Translations under genes and position numbers: made by a program | Notes under the pieces: model-generated | What the model was told of the DNA's origin: nothing | Seen by the model: only the letters and a program-made list of their open reading frames with translations | Databases searched by the model: none | Shown here: piece after piece, positions 1-8,084 of the stretch | How positions within the stretch are numbered: position 1 is the first letter of the stretch | How the letters are laid out: each line of letters begins with the position of its first letter | DNA from: Nitrosomonadaceae bacterium | GTDB taxonomy: Bacteria; Pseudomonadota; Gammaproteobacteria; Burkholderiales; Nitrosomonadaceae | Length of the DNA stretch: 16,208 bases | Assembly: GCA_024644425.1 (NCBI GenBank) | Contig: JAHELA010000019.1 | Location: 1 to 16,208, forward strand | Direction of reading: 5' to 3'

Positions 1-28
1 ATTCGTTCCATAATATAAAACGATTCAT
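1..28 (-). CDS. 5' end of a gene leaving the window on the left (partial)
   Basis: An ATG on the minus strand at 28-26 opens a frame that stays open for nine codons (MNRFILWNE) to the window edge. An AGGAGG Shine-Dalgarno sequence at 38-33 lies four bases upstream, a little close but strong. The product cannot be recognised from nine residues. If real, the gene is divergent from the mechanosensitive channel gene, and the AT-rich 29-266 interval would hold both promoters. Confidence 0.4.
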
Positions 29-266
29 AACGCCTCCTATTATTAATTAAAGTACAATTATAGTTTCTAGGTTGTGACAAAGCGCAGTAAATCAATGGGT
101 AAATTACTTATTGATCATTACTAATCCCACTCTCATTCTTGGTCAAAGTATATAATGGTGCAAACATGAGTCTTTAAATATTATGCAGGATTTAATTTTT
201 CTACGATAATCTATGATAAATTTCTTATGCTGTTAGTTATTTACCCATTAAATAAAAATAAATAGT

Positions 267-2651
267 ATGCCTCGAAACCCTTTAAAATGGAGTGCCTTTC
301 TTTTATTACTGTTTTGTCAAATATCTACAGTTACAGCAACAATAGATTTAGAGAATAGTTCACCTCTCTACAATAGGAGCCGCATAAGCTGGGAAGCTAA
401 GTTAAGCGCGATCAAAGCTCAGCTTGAAAAACCGGGACAATCCGATGAAGTCTTATCTGATCTTCGTGGACAACTAGAATCTCTTCGTGCAGAGATAAAA
501 GACTCAGTGACGCCACAATCAAAAAGTTTAGAAACTCTAAAATCAGAAATAGAAGCACTTGGGTCCGCGCCAGAAAAAGATGCGCCACCTGAAGCTACCG
601 ATATCAAGATTCAGCGCGAAAAAATTAATCAACAGATAGCAGAAAGTGAAGGACGTATAAAAGAAATAAACTTGGTAATTACCAATGTAGATAAATTACT
701 TCATCAATTGGCAGAAATTCGTCGAACGCAATTTGCTAATCTAGTGCTGAGTCATGGGCCTTCACCAATCTCGCCAACCCTTTGGAATAATGCATTACCT
801 CAAATTGCTGCCGCATCTGTAACTGTTAAGCAGGCATTTAAAAACCTACTCTCTAATAAAATTATCAGTCAGCAACTTCAGGATTCAACCTTCGTAATTG
901 GCATCGCAGTACTTGTAGCAATTTTGCTCGCATGGCCACTACGTTTCTGGCTGCTCTTACGTTATCAGCATGATCCAAACATCACTCAGCCAAACATTAT
1001 GCAGGCATTACGAGCAACATTAGTGTCTGGTGCAGTCCGTGCATTTTTGCCCACTGCTGCAGCTACGCTTATTTACATTGTTATCCTTACCAGGGGCTTA
1101 TTGAGTGCTGCCGGGAAAGAAATTGCACTGGCGATATTTTTAGGGCTTATTTTCTTTATCTGGGTGACTGCTTTTTTTCGTGCATCTCTATCCCCAACGC
1201 AACCAGCGTGGCGCGTCTTGCCGGTTCCGAATAAATTTGTGTATGGTATCTGGCCATTTATCATAGGCCTAGCATTAATTTATTCTGTCGATATTGTCCT
1301 ATCAGAAATTATTGCACTTTACGGAATACGACTCGAGATATTAATCTTGCATGATTATTTAATAGCCGTACTAGTCTTGAGTCTTTTAGTTATATTGCTA
1401 TTGCGTAAAAGAATATGGGTGTTAGATGACAAACCTGAAGCTGGGCCAATTTGGCGGGTTCCCCGCGCTGTACTTGCATTTTTACTATTATTAGTTATCA
1501 CACTAGGTGGCTTTGGCTTCGTTGCGCTGTCATATTATGTAGCCATACAAGTTTTATTAACTGGCGGACTCTTTTTTCTGTTCTTAATTTTACATCAGAT
1601 TGGACGAGAGTTGCTCGAGCAGTCTATATCAACAGAAACTTGGTTAGGGCAATACATGCGCACTGCCCTAAAAATGGATGAAGCAAGCACCCATCGATTT
1701 AATTTTTGGGCAGGACTACTTTATGACTTCTTACTAATTTTTGCTGGATTGGTTATAGGTCTGTTTGTTTGGGGGGCAAAACGTGAAGATGTTGCTAGTT
1801 GGTTAAACCAAGCTCTATTTGGCTTTAAGGTTGGCAGTATTACGATATCGTTAATTGAAATTTTTATTGCAGCTTTGGTCGCTGTTGCCCTGATTTTATT
1901 GACTCGATTTTTTCAGCGAATTCTTACTGACAAAATTTTACCACAAACAACAATTGAAAGTGGTCTTCGCCAGTCAATCAAGATTGCCGTCGGATATTTG
2001 GGAATCATTATTGCAATTTTAGCGGGTATTGCAATATTGGGGCTAGACCTGTCAAATTTAGCACTTATTGTTGGGGCTCTTACTGTAGGTCTAGGCTTTG
2101 GCTTGCAAAATATCGTTAATAATTTTGTATCAGGACTTATCTTATTAGCAGAACGACCCATTAAATTAGGTGACTGGATAGTGGTAGGAGATCAGCAAGG
2201 ATATGTAAAGAACATAAAGGTAAGGGCAACCGAAATTACAACTTTTGACAAAGCAAGTGTTTTCATACCAAACGCTGATCTAATATCTGGTACAGTGACG
2301 AACTGGACCCATGCAGATGATATGGGCCGGGTGATTGTTTCTATAGGTGTGGCATATGGATCAGATACAAATAAGGTTCGTGATACTTTATTAATGGTTG
2401 CTAACGCGCATCCTCAGGTGTTGACTGAACCCAAGGCGAATGTTGCTTTTCGTGGCTTTGGTGATAGTGCATTGAATTTCGAGCTTAGATGTTTCATAAA
2501 GGATGTTAACAACACAATTTCAGTAACGAGTGACCTCTGTTACGAAATAGATGAGAAGTTTCGTAATGAAAATATTGAAATCCCTTTTCCTCAACAAGAT
2601 GTGTATATTAAAAAAGTCCCACCAAATAATTCTTCAAATAAAGAGCCTTGA
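267..2651 (+). CDS. DUF3772/MscS-family mechanosensitive ion channel
   Basis: Large inner-membrane channel of the MscS superfamily, expected to open under membrane tension and release solutes during osmotic downshock. A hydrophobic signal segment covers about residues 8-25. A charged, probably coiled-coil periplasmic region follows at about 35-150 and resembles the DUF3772 extension of MscK-like channels. A series of membrane segments runs from about 205 to 600. The pore helix and MscS beta domain begin near residue 600 (GLGFGLQNIVNNFVSG, then ERPIKLGDWI) and run to about 785, including the VFIPNADLISGTVTNW stretch typical of the family. At 794 residues it is shorter than E. coli MscK (about 1120) but normal for DUF3772 channels. 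The ATG has no clear ribosome binding site. It stands alone, convergent with the sulfur-transport operon. Confidence 0.93.
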   Translation: MPRNPLKWSAFLLLLFCQISTVTATIDLENSSPLYNRSRISWEAKLSAIKAQLEKPGQSDEVLSDLRGQLESLRAEIKDSVTPQSKSLETLKSEIEALGSAPEKDAPPEATDIKIQREKINQQIAESEGRIKEINLVITNVDKLLHQLAEIRRTQFANLVLSHGPSPISPTLWNNALPQIAAASVTVKQAFKNLLSNKIISQQLQDSTFVIGIAVLVAILLAWPLRFWLLLRYQHDPNITQPNIMQALRATLVSGAVRAFLPTAAATLIYIVILTRGLLSAAGKEIALAIFLGLIFFIWVTAFFRASLSPTQPAWRVLPVPNKFVYGIWPFIIGLALIYSVDIVLSEIIALYGIRLEILILHDYLIAVLVLSLLVILLLRKRIWVLDDKPEAGPIWRVPRAVLAFLLLLVITLGGFGFVALSYYVAIQVLLTGGLFFLFLILHQIGRELLEQSISTETWLGQYMRTALKMDEASTHRFNFWAGLLYDFLLIFAGLVIGLFVWGAKREDVASWLNQALFGFKVGSITISLIEIFIAALVAVALILLTRFFQRILTDKILPQTTIESGLRQSIKIAVGYLGIIIAILAGIAILGLDLSNLALIVGALTVGLGFGLQNIVNNFVSGLILLAERPIKLGDWIVVGDQQGYVKNIKVRATEITTFDKASVFIPNADLISGTVTNWTHADDMGRVIVSIGVAYGSDTNKVRDTLLMVANAHPQVLTEPKANVAFRGFGDSALNFELRCFIKDVNNTISVTSDLCYEIDEKFRNENIEIPFPQQDVYIKKVPPNNSSNKEP

Positions 2652-2799
2652 GCTTCAGTTTTTTCATTTGTAAACTCCATCATTGTTTCTTCATTATGAT
2701 AAAGTGTTGCATCCACCCATTGCGATCGCCGTAAGAAAGTATTTTTCGAAATCTACATCGGAGGGCAGAGTTGTTAGATTGTAGCAATAACTTTCAATA

Positions 2800-2946
2800 G
2801 CGGCGCAAATCAAATAATAGCCTGTATCTACTACTACAAGCTAGTCTACATTTTTTCTTTTTTAAGATACCAACAAAGATGCCATTAAATTTACAAGTTA
2901 CTACAGGATCACTATAGAGGTGACTGTTTGTTTTTGGACAAATCAG
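2800..2946 (+). repeat. Dispersed intergenic repeat, copy R1 (most diverged)
   Basis: Occupies most of the 310-bp gap between the channel gene and the TauE gene. It has a left end GCGGCGCAAATCAA, a T-rich tract, GATACCAACAAAGATGCC at about 2865-2882, and a right end GTGACTGTTTGTTTTTGGAC. Each part aligns in order with copy R7, but the TGGA motifs are eroded. No convincing terminator was seen in this convergent gap. Confidence 0.5.
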
Positions 2947-2961
2947 ATTTAAGCGAATAGG

Positions 2962-3765
2962 TTACAGAAAATGTTTATAAATCATTCCAACAGCAACCAA
3001 TGCCGAAATGACTGCAAAACTATATTGAAGCTGAGAGCCTGCCAATTTCGAGGAAATCAAACGGCCTCCAATCATTCCGGATAGTGCGCCAGCACAAAAT
3101 GGAATCGCAATCAGCCAGTTAAAACTATCTACAAGAACACTGGACACTACGCCAGTCATTGAAACTAGCGCAATAACCGCTAACGATGTTGGGATGATGG
3201 ATAGCACAGCCAAGCTCGTATAATGTTGTAAGGCCGGTACTATAACAAAACCACCACCAACACCCAGCAGACCAGTCATTAAGCCAGCAACAGCGCCTGA
3301 CAATACCATGACGCGTGCGCAGCGAACTGTCCAGATAAATTTCCCGCTATTTGTATCTAGAACACAGGGCGGATTATGGCTAACTGGTTGCACATTAACG
3401 AGCAGCTGACGGCCACGAACTTTCCGAAAAGTCTGAAATGAAACTACTATTAAAACGATAGCAAAAATAATGCTCAGCCACTTATTATCTATCTGCTTTG
3501 CCAGCAAGATGCCTAATGGCGAAAATAGCATACCTGTGCCTGCCATTAACAGAGCTGCCTTGTAACGCACAGTACCAGCTTTCAAGCCTAAAACGGCGCC
3601 TAGGATAGCTGCCATTCCTATGGCCAGAAGACTGATTGGCCCCGCTTCTGAAACACGCAGCCCAAGACCAAAAATAAGAAGCGGAACAGCAAGTATCCCT
3701 CCACCTGCGCCGGTCAATGCCAGGATAATCCCCACAATTAATCCAAGACCCACACTAATCAACAC
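2962..3765 (-). CDS. TauE/SafE-family anion (sulfite/organosulfonate) permease
   Basis: Polytopic inner-membrane permease of the TauE/SafE (PF01925) family, whose members move sulfite, sulfoacetate or related sulfur anions. It shows the family's internal duplication: GLIVGIILALTGAGGG near residues 8-23 and GLMTGLLGVGGGFVIVPA near 161-178. The halves are joined by a soluble linker at about 115-145. Length 267 fits the family. The start is GTG at 3765 with AAGG about nine bases upstream; a nearby ATG at 3770 is out of frame. It is the last gene of a three-gene minus-strand operon behind two YeeE/YedE halves, 30 bases after the preceding stop. That context supports a sulfur substrate such as sulfite or thiosulfate, but the exact one cannot be read from sequence. 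Confidence 0.9.
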   Translation of the reverse strand: MLISVGLGLIVGIILALTGAGGGILAVPLLIFGLGLRVSEAGPISLLAIGMAAILGAVLGLKAGTVRYKAALLMAGTGMLFSPLGILLAKQIDNKWLSIIFAIVLIVVSFQTFRKVRGRQLLVNVQPVSHNPPCVLDTNSGKFIWTVRCARVMVLSGAVAGLMTGLLGVGGGFVIVPALQHYTSLAVLSIIPTSLAVIALVSMTGVVSSVLVDSFNWLIAIPFCAGALSGMIGGRLISSKLAGSQLQYSFAVISALVAVGMIYKHFL

Positions 3766-3795
3766 ACCATATAACCTTAAAAAAACTTTTCACTT

Positions 3796-4248
3796 TTAGA
3801 GATATGATTCATTATGAAATTTACTTTTCTTGGATTGAGAAGAACGGATTTGTATTTCGAAAATTGCCATACCTACTAACATAGCTATCGTAAAAATCAG
3901 TGGCTTGCTACTATCTGTTAAGAGTGAAACCAAGGCCGGACCAGGACAATAACCAGCTAAACCCCAGCCAACACCAAATGTTAACCCGCCAAAAACCAGT
4001 CGTCTGTCGATATGTTGGGAAGTTGATAGTTTTATTGGTTCACCAAGAATTGTGCGGGTATGCGTTGCTGTGAATCGGAAAGCGAATATGCCCACAAGGA
4101 TCGCACCTCCCATGACAAAAACTAATGACGGATCCCACTTCCCGGTGAAGTCAAGAAAACCAATCACCTTTGATGGATCGGTCATGCCTGAAATGATCAA
4201 GCCAATTCCAAATATTAAACCACTGAATAATGCCGCCAACAATTGCAT
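3796..4248 (-). CDS. YeeE/YedE-type sulfur transport protein, second half (DUF6691)
   Basis: Small membrane protein of 150 residues corresponding to the C-terminal half of a full-length YeeE/YedE (TsuA-like) thiosulfate transporter. It begins with a hydrophobic helix and the typical GMTDPSKVIGFLDF motif (about 21-34). It carries GVGWGLAGYCPGPAL around Cys101, the type of cysteine that contacts thiosulfate in characterised family members. The C-terminal 20 residues are polar and charged. The start ATG has a good AAGGAAGG site that overlaps the stop of the preceding gene, which ends 10 bases upstream, so the two are translated together. It presumably pairs with the upstream half-size protein to form one transporter; that pairing is inferred from the family and the operon. 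Confidence 0.9.
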   Translation of the reverse strand: MQLLAALFSGLIFGIGLIISGMTDPSKVIGFLDFTGKWDPSLVFVMGGAILVGIFAFRFTATHTRTILGEPIKLSTSQHIDRRLVFGGLTFGVGWGLAGYCPGPALVSLLTDSSKPLIFTIAMLVGMAIFEIQIRSSQSKKSKFHNESYL

Positions 4249-4258
4249 AATTCCTTCC

Positions 4259-4687
4259 TTAACCGATTAGATGACGAACAATATACACAGTAATAAAACC
4301 AGCCATTATGAATGAAACCGTAGCGACTAGGGAGCGCGGAGAAAATCGTGACAAGCCACAGACACCATGTCCGCTAGTACAGCCTGAACCGTAACGGGTA
4401 CCGATACCGACCAACAATCCCGCAACTATAAGCGAAACAGTATCGGCATCTATTTGTACCAAAGGCAGTGGCACGACAAGACCATAAACGAGCGGTGCAA
4501 TTAGTAAACCTAATACAAATGCTACCCGCCATGCAACATCACCATAGGTTAGCTTAAATAAACCACCTACGATACCACTGATGCCCGCAACTTTTCCGTT
4601 AAACAATAGAAATATCGCAGTAGCAGATCCAATCAATAGTCCACCTGCAAAAGAAGGCCACGGTGTAAAGTTTGTCCAATCAATCAT
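4259..4687 (-). CDS. YeeE/YedE-type sulfur transport protein, first half
   Basis: Membrane protein of 142 residues, the N-terminal half of a split YeeE/YedE sulfur-compound transporter. It has a signature GIGTRYGSGCTSGHGVCGLS with two cysteines (Cys103 and Cys110 from the chosen start), equivalent to the cysteines used for thiosulfate passage in TsuA-type proteins. I chose the ATG at 4687 (MIDWTNFTPWPS) because family members usually begin shortly before the FTPWPS segment. A GTG at 4708 would add seven residues, and neither start has a strong ribosome binding site. First gene of the operon with the DUF6691 half and TauE/SafE. This trio is common in sulfide/sulfite detoxification clusters, including those controlled by BigR-type ArsR regulators, but no regulator or sulfur dioxygenase gene is present here. 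Confidence 0.88.
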   Translation of the reverse strand: MIDWTNFTPWPSFAGGLLIGSATAIFLLFNGKVAGISGIVGGLFKLTYGDVAWRVAFVLGLLIAPLVYGLVVPLPLVQIDADTVSLIVAGLLVGIGTRYGSGCTSGHGVCGLSRFSPRSLVATVSFIMAGFITVYIVRHLIG

Positions 4688-4873
4688 AATTGTTTTTTCA
4701 TGTAGCACAAAACCATTAAAAACCCCCTACATAACAGTTAATATCTCTCGACATGCCATATTGTAGAAATATTAGAATCTATAGCGTACTCGCCAGATAA
4801 TCTACGCGCAATAAGTCAAGCACCTATAATATAATCTTATACGAGCTTACTCCTGACAAAAGAATATTATTCT

Positions 4874-4894
4874 ATATATCCTGATAGGATATAT
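4874..4894. promoter_or_regulatory. Perfect AT-rich palindrome upstream of the sulfur-transport operon
   Basis: ATATATCCT-GAT-AGGATATAT forms perfect 9-bp arms around a 3-bp centre, 180 bp upstream of the first YeeE/YedE start. Size and AT-rich symmetry are those of an operator for a dimeric winged-helix repressor, and BigR/ArsR-type sulfide sensors often control this gene trio. No clear sigma-70 promoter could be placed around it, so the operator role is inference. Confidence 0.45.
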
Positions 4895-5047
4895 GGAAGC
4901 GCCAATTTAAGAGTAACCAAGCTTCTCAGTGTCAGGCTAATTCTTATCATGATTTCCACCTCTTTCACTTTTTTAATGCTAATTTATGAAGATTTGCGAA
5001 AAAATAAACATCCGTTCATGATACGAAGCAAAAATTATTTTTTCGTG

Positions 5048-5200
5048 TGGCGGCGGGAACCTAACTCAAACCGATTATTATATTATTAATCATACCAGTA
5101 TATAAGAACTAGTCACCTCAATTCCTTTGAGATACCCCCATCTCTACCCCCAGAATCACTGGCTGTCACTGGAACTTACTGGAAGCTATAAGTGTTTGAT
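5048..5200 (+). repeat. Dispersed intergenic repeat, copy R2 (subfamily A)
   Basis: Begins GTGGCGGCGGGAACCTAACT. The core at 5130-5185 has GATACCCCCATCTCTACCCC followed by three 10-bp units at 5156-5165, 5166-5175 and 5176-5185 (TCACTGGCTG, TCACTGGAAC, TTACTGGAAG). It is closely similar to R5 and R6 and more distantly to R4 and R7. Confidence 0.75.
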
Positions 5201-5383
5201 CAATTTTATGTAAAGTTAACTTGTCAGTACCGCCAAGGGTAATAACGAAAGAATAAATGTGGATTTGTTACTCACGACCTATGAACACTTTGGTATGCAA
5301 AGCCAATATATGTTAGGTTTCACTGAAATTACTGTATAGATTGCCACACCGCAATCGCCTAGATTTGAACTCCAGGTTTAAAC

Positions 5384-7156
5384 ATGACAAATGAACAGAT
5401 AACTTTATTTTTATTAATGGCTGGCGTATTGGGGTTTCTTCTATGGGGAAAATGGCGCTATGACCTCGTCGCTTTCAGTGCCTTGATGCTCGGACTAATT
5501 CTTGGGGTTATACCAATAGATCAGGCATTTTCAGGATTTGGTCATCCGGCTGTAATTATCATTGCACTGGCGCTAATTTTATCGCGGGCACTTTCCCAAT
5601 CAGGGGCTATTAAATTTCTAACAAGCCGGTTCATTAAGGCAGGTCGTTCCCTGCCATTACACATTGCTTCCATGGGTTTTCTGGGCGCAATTCTATCTGC
5701 ATTCATGAATAATATTGCCGCTCTGGCACTGCTAATGCCTGTTGATATGCAAGCCGCCAATAAGACCAAAAGGTCTCCGGCCCTTTCACTAATGCCTCTG
5801 TCATTCGCGACTATTCTTGGCGGCATGGTTACATTGATCGGTACGCCACCTAATATCATCATTTCCCAGTTTCGTGAAACCGCTCTTGGCGAACCCTACG
5901 GTATGTTTGATTTTACATTTGTAGGCCTGGGAACGGCACTTGCGGGGCTGGCTTATGTCGCATTGATTGGCTGGCGCCTTGTTCCAGGTGATCGCTCCAA
6001 GCACAACGCTTTAAATGAACTGCGAAACCTCGAGGGTTATATTGCTGAAATCGGGGTGTCGGAAAAGTCCATCGCCATCGGCAAGACCGTCAGAGATCTG
6101 AGTAATCTTGCTGAAGAAGATGATGTACTGATACTGGGGTTGGTGCGGCAAGGCAAACGCTTGCCAGGACGGGCCTTGCGCGAGGAGGTACGCAAAGGTG
6201 ATTTGCTGGTGCTCCAAGCAGGCCCCAAATCAATTGAGAGCTTTGCCACATCTCTCAAGCTGTCTTATTCGAGATCGAAAAAACACACGAGGTCATTGAG
6301 TGGGACTTTGTCAATGGTCGAAACTGCCGTCCCACTTGAATCACGAATTACCGGGCGATCCGCATTCGATATTCGCCTGCTATATCGTCACGGTATTATG
6401 CTGCTCGGTATATCTCGTGAAGGAAAACCTTTTCGTGAAAGAGTTCGTGAATTAACCATTCAACCCGGTGATGTGTTGCTGTTGATGGGGGATGAAGAAC
6501 AAATTGACGATGTAATCAACTGGTTGGGGGTCATGCCTCTGGCTCCACGGGATTTTCAGGTTACGCAATATCACAAAGATTGGTTAGCTATCTCACTTTT
6601 TGCTGTTGCTATTACGTTGGCAAGTTTTGGTTTTATCTATTTGCCGATTGCACTTGGTGCCTGTGTCGTCCTCTATCTTTTGCTAAAAGTTATTTCTCTG
6701 TCACAAGCCTATGAATCGATCCATGTTCCGGTTTTGGTTCTTTTGGCTTCATTGATCCCGATAGGGGCAGCACTTGAAAAATCCGGTGGTACGGCATTGA
6801 TCGCAGAGACCATTGTGGATGTGACTCAAGGTTGGCCGATAGTCGCCATCCTAGCTCTGTTAATGATTGTTACCATGACACTTTCCGATGTGCTCAACAA
6901 TGTGGCAACCGTACTGATCGCGGCACCTGTTGCAGTGGACCTCGCTGAGAAATTACAGGTTAACCCTGACGCCATGCTGATGGGCGTTGCCGTTTCAGCT
7001 TCCTGTGCATTTCTTACCCCCATTGGCCACAAAAATAACACCCTCATTATGGGGCCAGGTGGTTATCAATTTGGTGATTATTGGCGTATGGGTTTACCAC
7101 TTGAGATACTCATCATTACTGTTTCAATCCCACTCATTATGATTTTTTGGCTCTAG
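5384..7156 (+). CDS. SLC13 (DASS)-family permease with two TrkA-C domains
   Basis: Inner-membrane anion permease of 590 residues. The first transport half (1-200) contains the MNN motif at 108-110 and LIGTPPN at 151-157. Two tandem soluble TrkA-C (RCK_C) domains follow at about 215-290 and 305-385. The second transport half (395-590) carries SDVLNNVATV at 501-510 and TPIGHKNNTLIMGPGG at 545-560. Paired NN and TPP/TPIG motifs form the anion/Na+ sites in this superfamily. The TrkA-C insertion is typical of the bacterial and algal branch related to SAC1/SLT sulfate transporters, so sulfate is a plausible substrate, though dicarboxylates cannot be excluded. The ATG at 5384 has CCAGG about eight bases upstream. 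It stands alone, divergent from the sulfur operon, with repeat R2 upstream. Confidence 0.9.
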   Translation: MTNEQITLFLLMAGVLGFLLWGKWRYDLVAFSALMLGLILGVIPIDQAFSGFGHPAVIIIALALILSRALSQSGAIKFLTSRFIKAGRSLPLHIASMGFLGAILSAFMNNIAALALLMPVDMQAANKTKRSPALSLMPLSFATILGGMVTLIGTPPNIIISQFRETALGEPYGMFDFTFVGLGTALAGLAYVALIGWRLVPGDRSKHNALNELRNLEGYIAEIGVSEKSIAIGKTVRDLSNLAEEDDVLILGLVRQGKRLPGRALREEVRKGDLLVLQAGPKSIESFATSLKLSYSRSKKHTRSLSGTLSMVETAVPLESRITGRSAFDIRLLYRHGIMLLGISREGKPFRERVRELTIQPGDVLLLMGDEEQIDDVINWLGVMPLAPRDFQVTQYHKDWLAISLFAVAITLASFGFIYLPIALGACVVLYLLLKVISLSQAYESIHVPVLVLLASLIPIGAALEKSGGTALIAETIVDVTQGWPIVAILALLMIVTMTLSDVLNNVATVLIAAPVAVDLAEKLQVNPDAMLMGVAVSASCAFLTPIGHKNNTLIMGPGGYQFGDYWRMGLPLEILIITVSIPLIMIFWL

Positions 7157-7311
7157 CCAACTTGCTGGAGATAAAAATCGAAACACAGATAACAGTTTTC
7201 AATTTTTTGGATAAGATTAGATAATCTCATTCTAAGCATAGGAAGAATAAAAGATGCTTTTACAAGAGTCCAAATCCTTGAGCTACTTATCTCAATATTT
7301 CCGCGCATGAG

Positions 7312-7625
7312 CAGTTAACTTGTCAGCACCCACAGTATGGCTATCCTATCGATTCAATCTAAGCCATCGTGACATTGAAGATTTGTTGGCTGCGCGTGGG
7401 ATAAATGTCAGTTACGAAGCAATCCGATTGTGGTGCAATAGATTTGGTCCAAAATATGCTGCCTGGTTTAAAGAAAAAACATCAGGGATATGGTGATACT
7501 TTTTTCATTGACGAAGTTTTCATCAAAATTTATGGTAAGCAACATTACCTCTGGCGAGCAATTGATCAAGATGGAGAAATTGTTGATGTGTTCCTCCAGA
7601 AACGACGAGATGGTGTAGCAGCGAA
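7312..7625 (+). pseudogene. Broken IS6-family transposase remnant
   Basis: Two frames together spell about 100 residues of an IS6-type DDE transposase. Frame 7312-7494 gives TVWLSYRFNLSHRDIEDLLA then SYEAIRLWCNRFGPKYAAWF. After a one-base slip near the A-run at about 7470-7480, the frame used from 7405 gives GDTFFIDEVFIKIYGKQHYL then WRAIDQDGEIVDVFLQKRRD. The first catalytic Asp (FIDEVF) is present. Family members continue beyond AAKR for over 100 residues with the remaining D and E, and this part is missing. The 5' end is also cut: an in-frame stop (TGA) lies just before 7312. No terminal inverted repeats were recognised, so the element is dead. The 3' edge runs into a Sel1-repeat fragment. 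Confidence 0.85.
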
Positions 7626-7928
7626 GTGGAAACTAAAGCTGCAGAGCAAGGGTTTGTGAGCGCGAAATATAAACTTGGTTTGTTATATAGCTTGGGCAAA
7701 GGTGTATTACAGGACTATGTTCGCGCTCACATGTGGTTAAACCTTGCTGCTAGCAAGGGGAGCAAAGAAGCAAGTGAGTATCGAGAAATAGTAGCTAAAA
7801 AAATGACGTCTTCTAGAATTTCCGAAGCACAAGATATGGCGAAAGACTGCGAAAAGTGCGCAAAAGAAGTTGATGCAGATTTACCCCCGCTTCCCTGCAT
7901 TAAAGAACCCGGAAACTACCGAAAATAA
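7626..7928 (+). pseudogene. C-terminal fragment of a Sel1-repeat protein
   Basis: The frame from GTG 7626 gives KAAEQGFVSAKYKLGLLYSL and DYVRAHMWLNLAASKGSKEA, one and a half Sel1-like (TPR-type) repeats. It ends with the capping helix usual in such proteins (EIVAKKMTSSRISEAQDMAK) and a Cys-containing tail. Complete Sel1 proteins have a signal peptide and several repeats, all absent here. The 5' end merges with the broken transposase at about 7620, and the GTG has no ribosome binding site. I therefore read it as a truncated gene left by the insertion or a later deletion rather than a functional 100-residue protein. Sel1 repeats mediate protein-protein contacts; no partner can be named. Confidence 0.7.
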
Positions 7929-7936
7929 AACTAATG

Positions 7937-7956
7937 GCAAAAATCAGGATTTTTGC
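7937..7956. terminator. Hairpin after the Sel1 fragment, possible terminator
   Basis: GCAAAAATC-AG-GATTTTTGC is a perfect 9-bp inverted repeat ending 28 bases after the stop of the Sel1 fragment. It has no following T-run beyond the one inside the arm, so termination is only possible, not clear. Confidence 0.3.
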
Positions 7957-8084
7957 GGACAGGGGTCTATAAGTTTTATTCGGCGGCGCTAGCTCTTGGG
8001 GGTACCCCCCTCTAACACTTTTTATACTTAATGAGAAGACACAAGGTTTCAGTTAATAACCTTAGTTTTATCGTCCTCAATACG

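Larger units (their letters stand above)
4688..5383. other. Long divergent intergenic region
   Basis: About 700 bp between the minus-strand sulfur operon and the plus-strand SLC13 gene. It holds the 21-bp palindrome (4874-4894), repeat R2 (5048-5200) and a 14-mer at 5214-5227 that recurs at 7313-7326. I see no coding potential in it and could not place a convincing promoter for either side. Confidence 0.6.

Noticed and set aside
7214..7227. Inverted repeat AGATTA-GA-TAATCT after the SLC13 gene as a terminator
   Set aside because: The loop is two bases, the stem is AT-only and no T-run follows.
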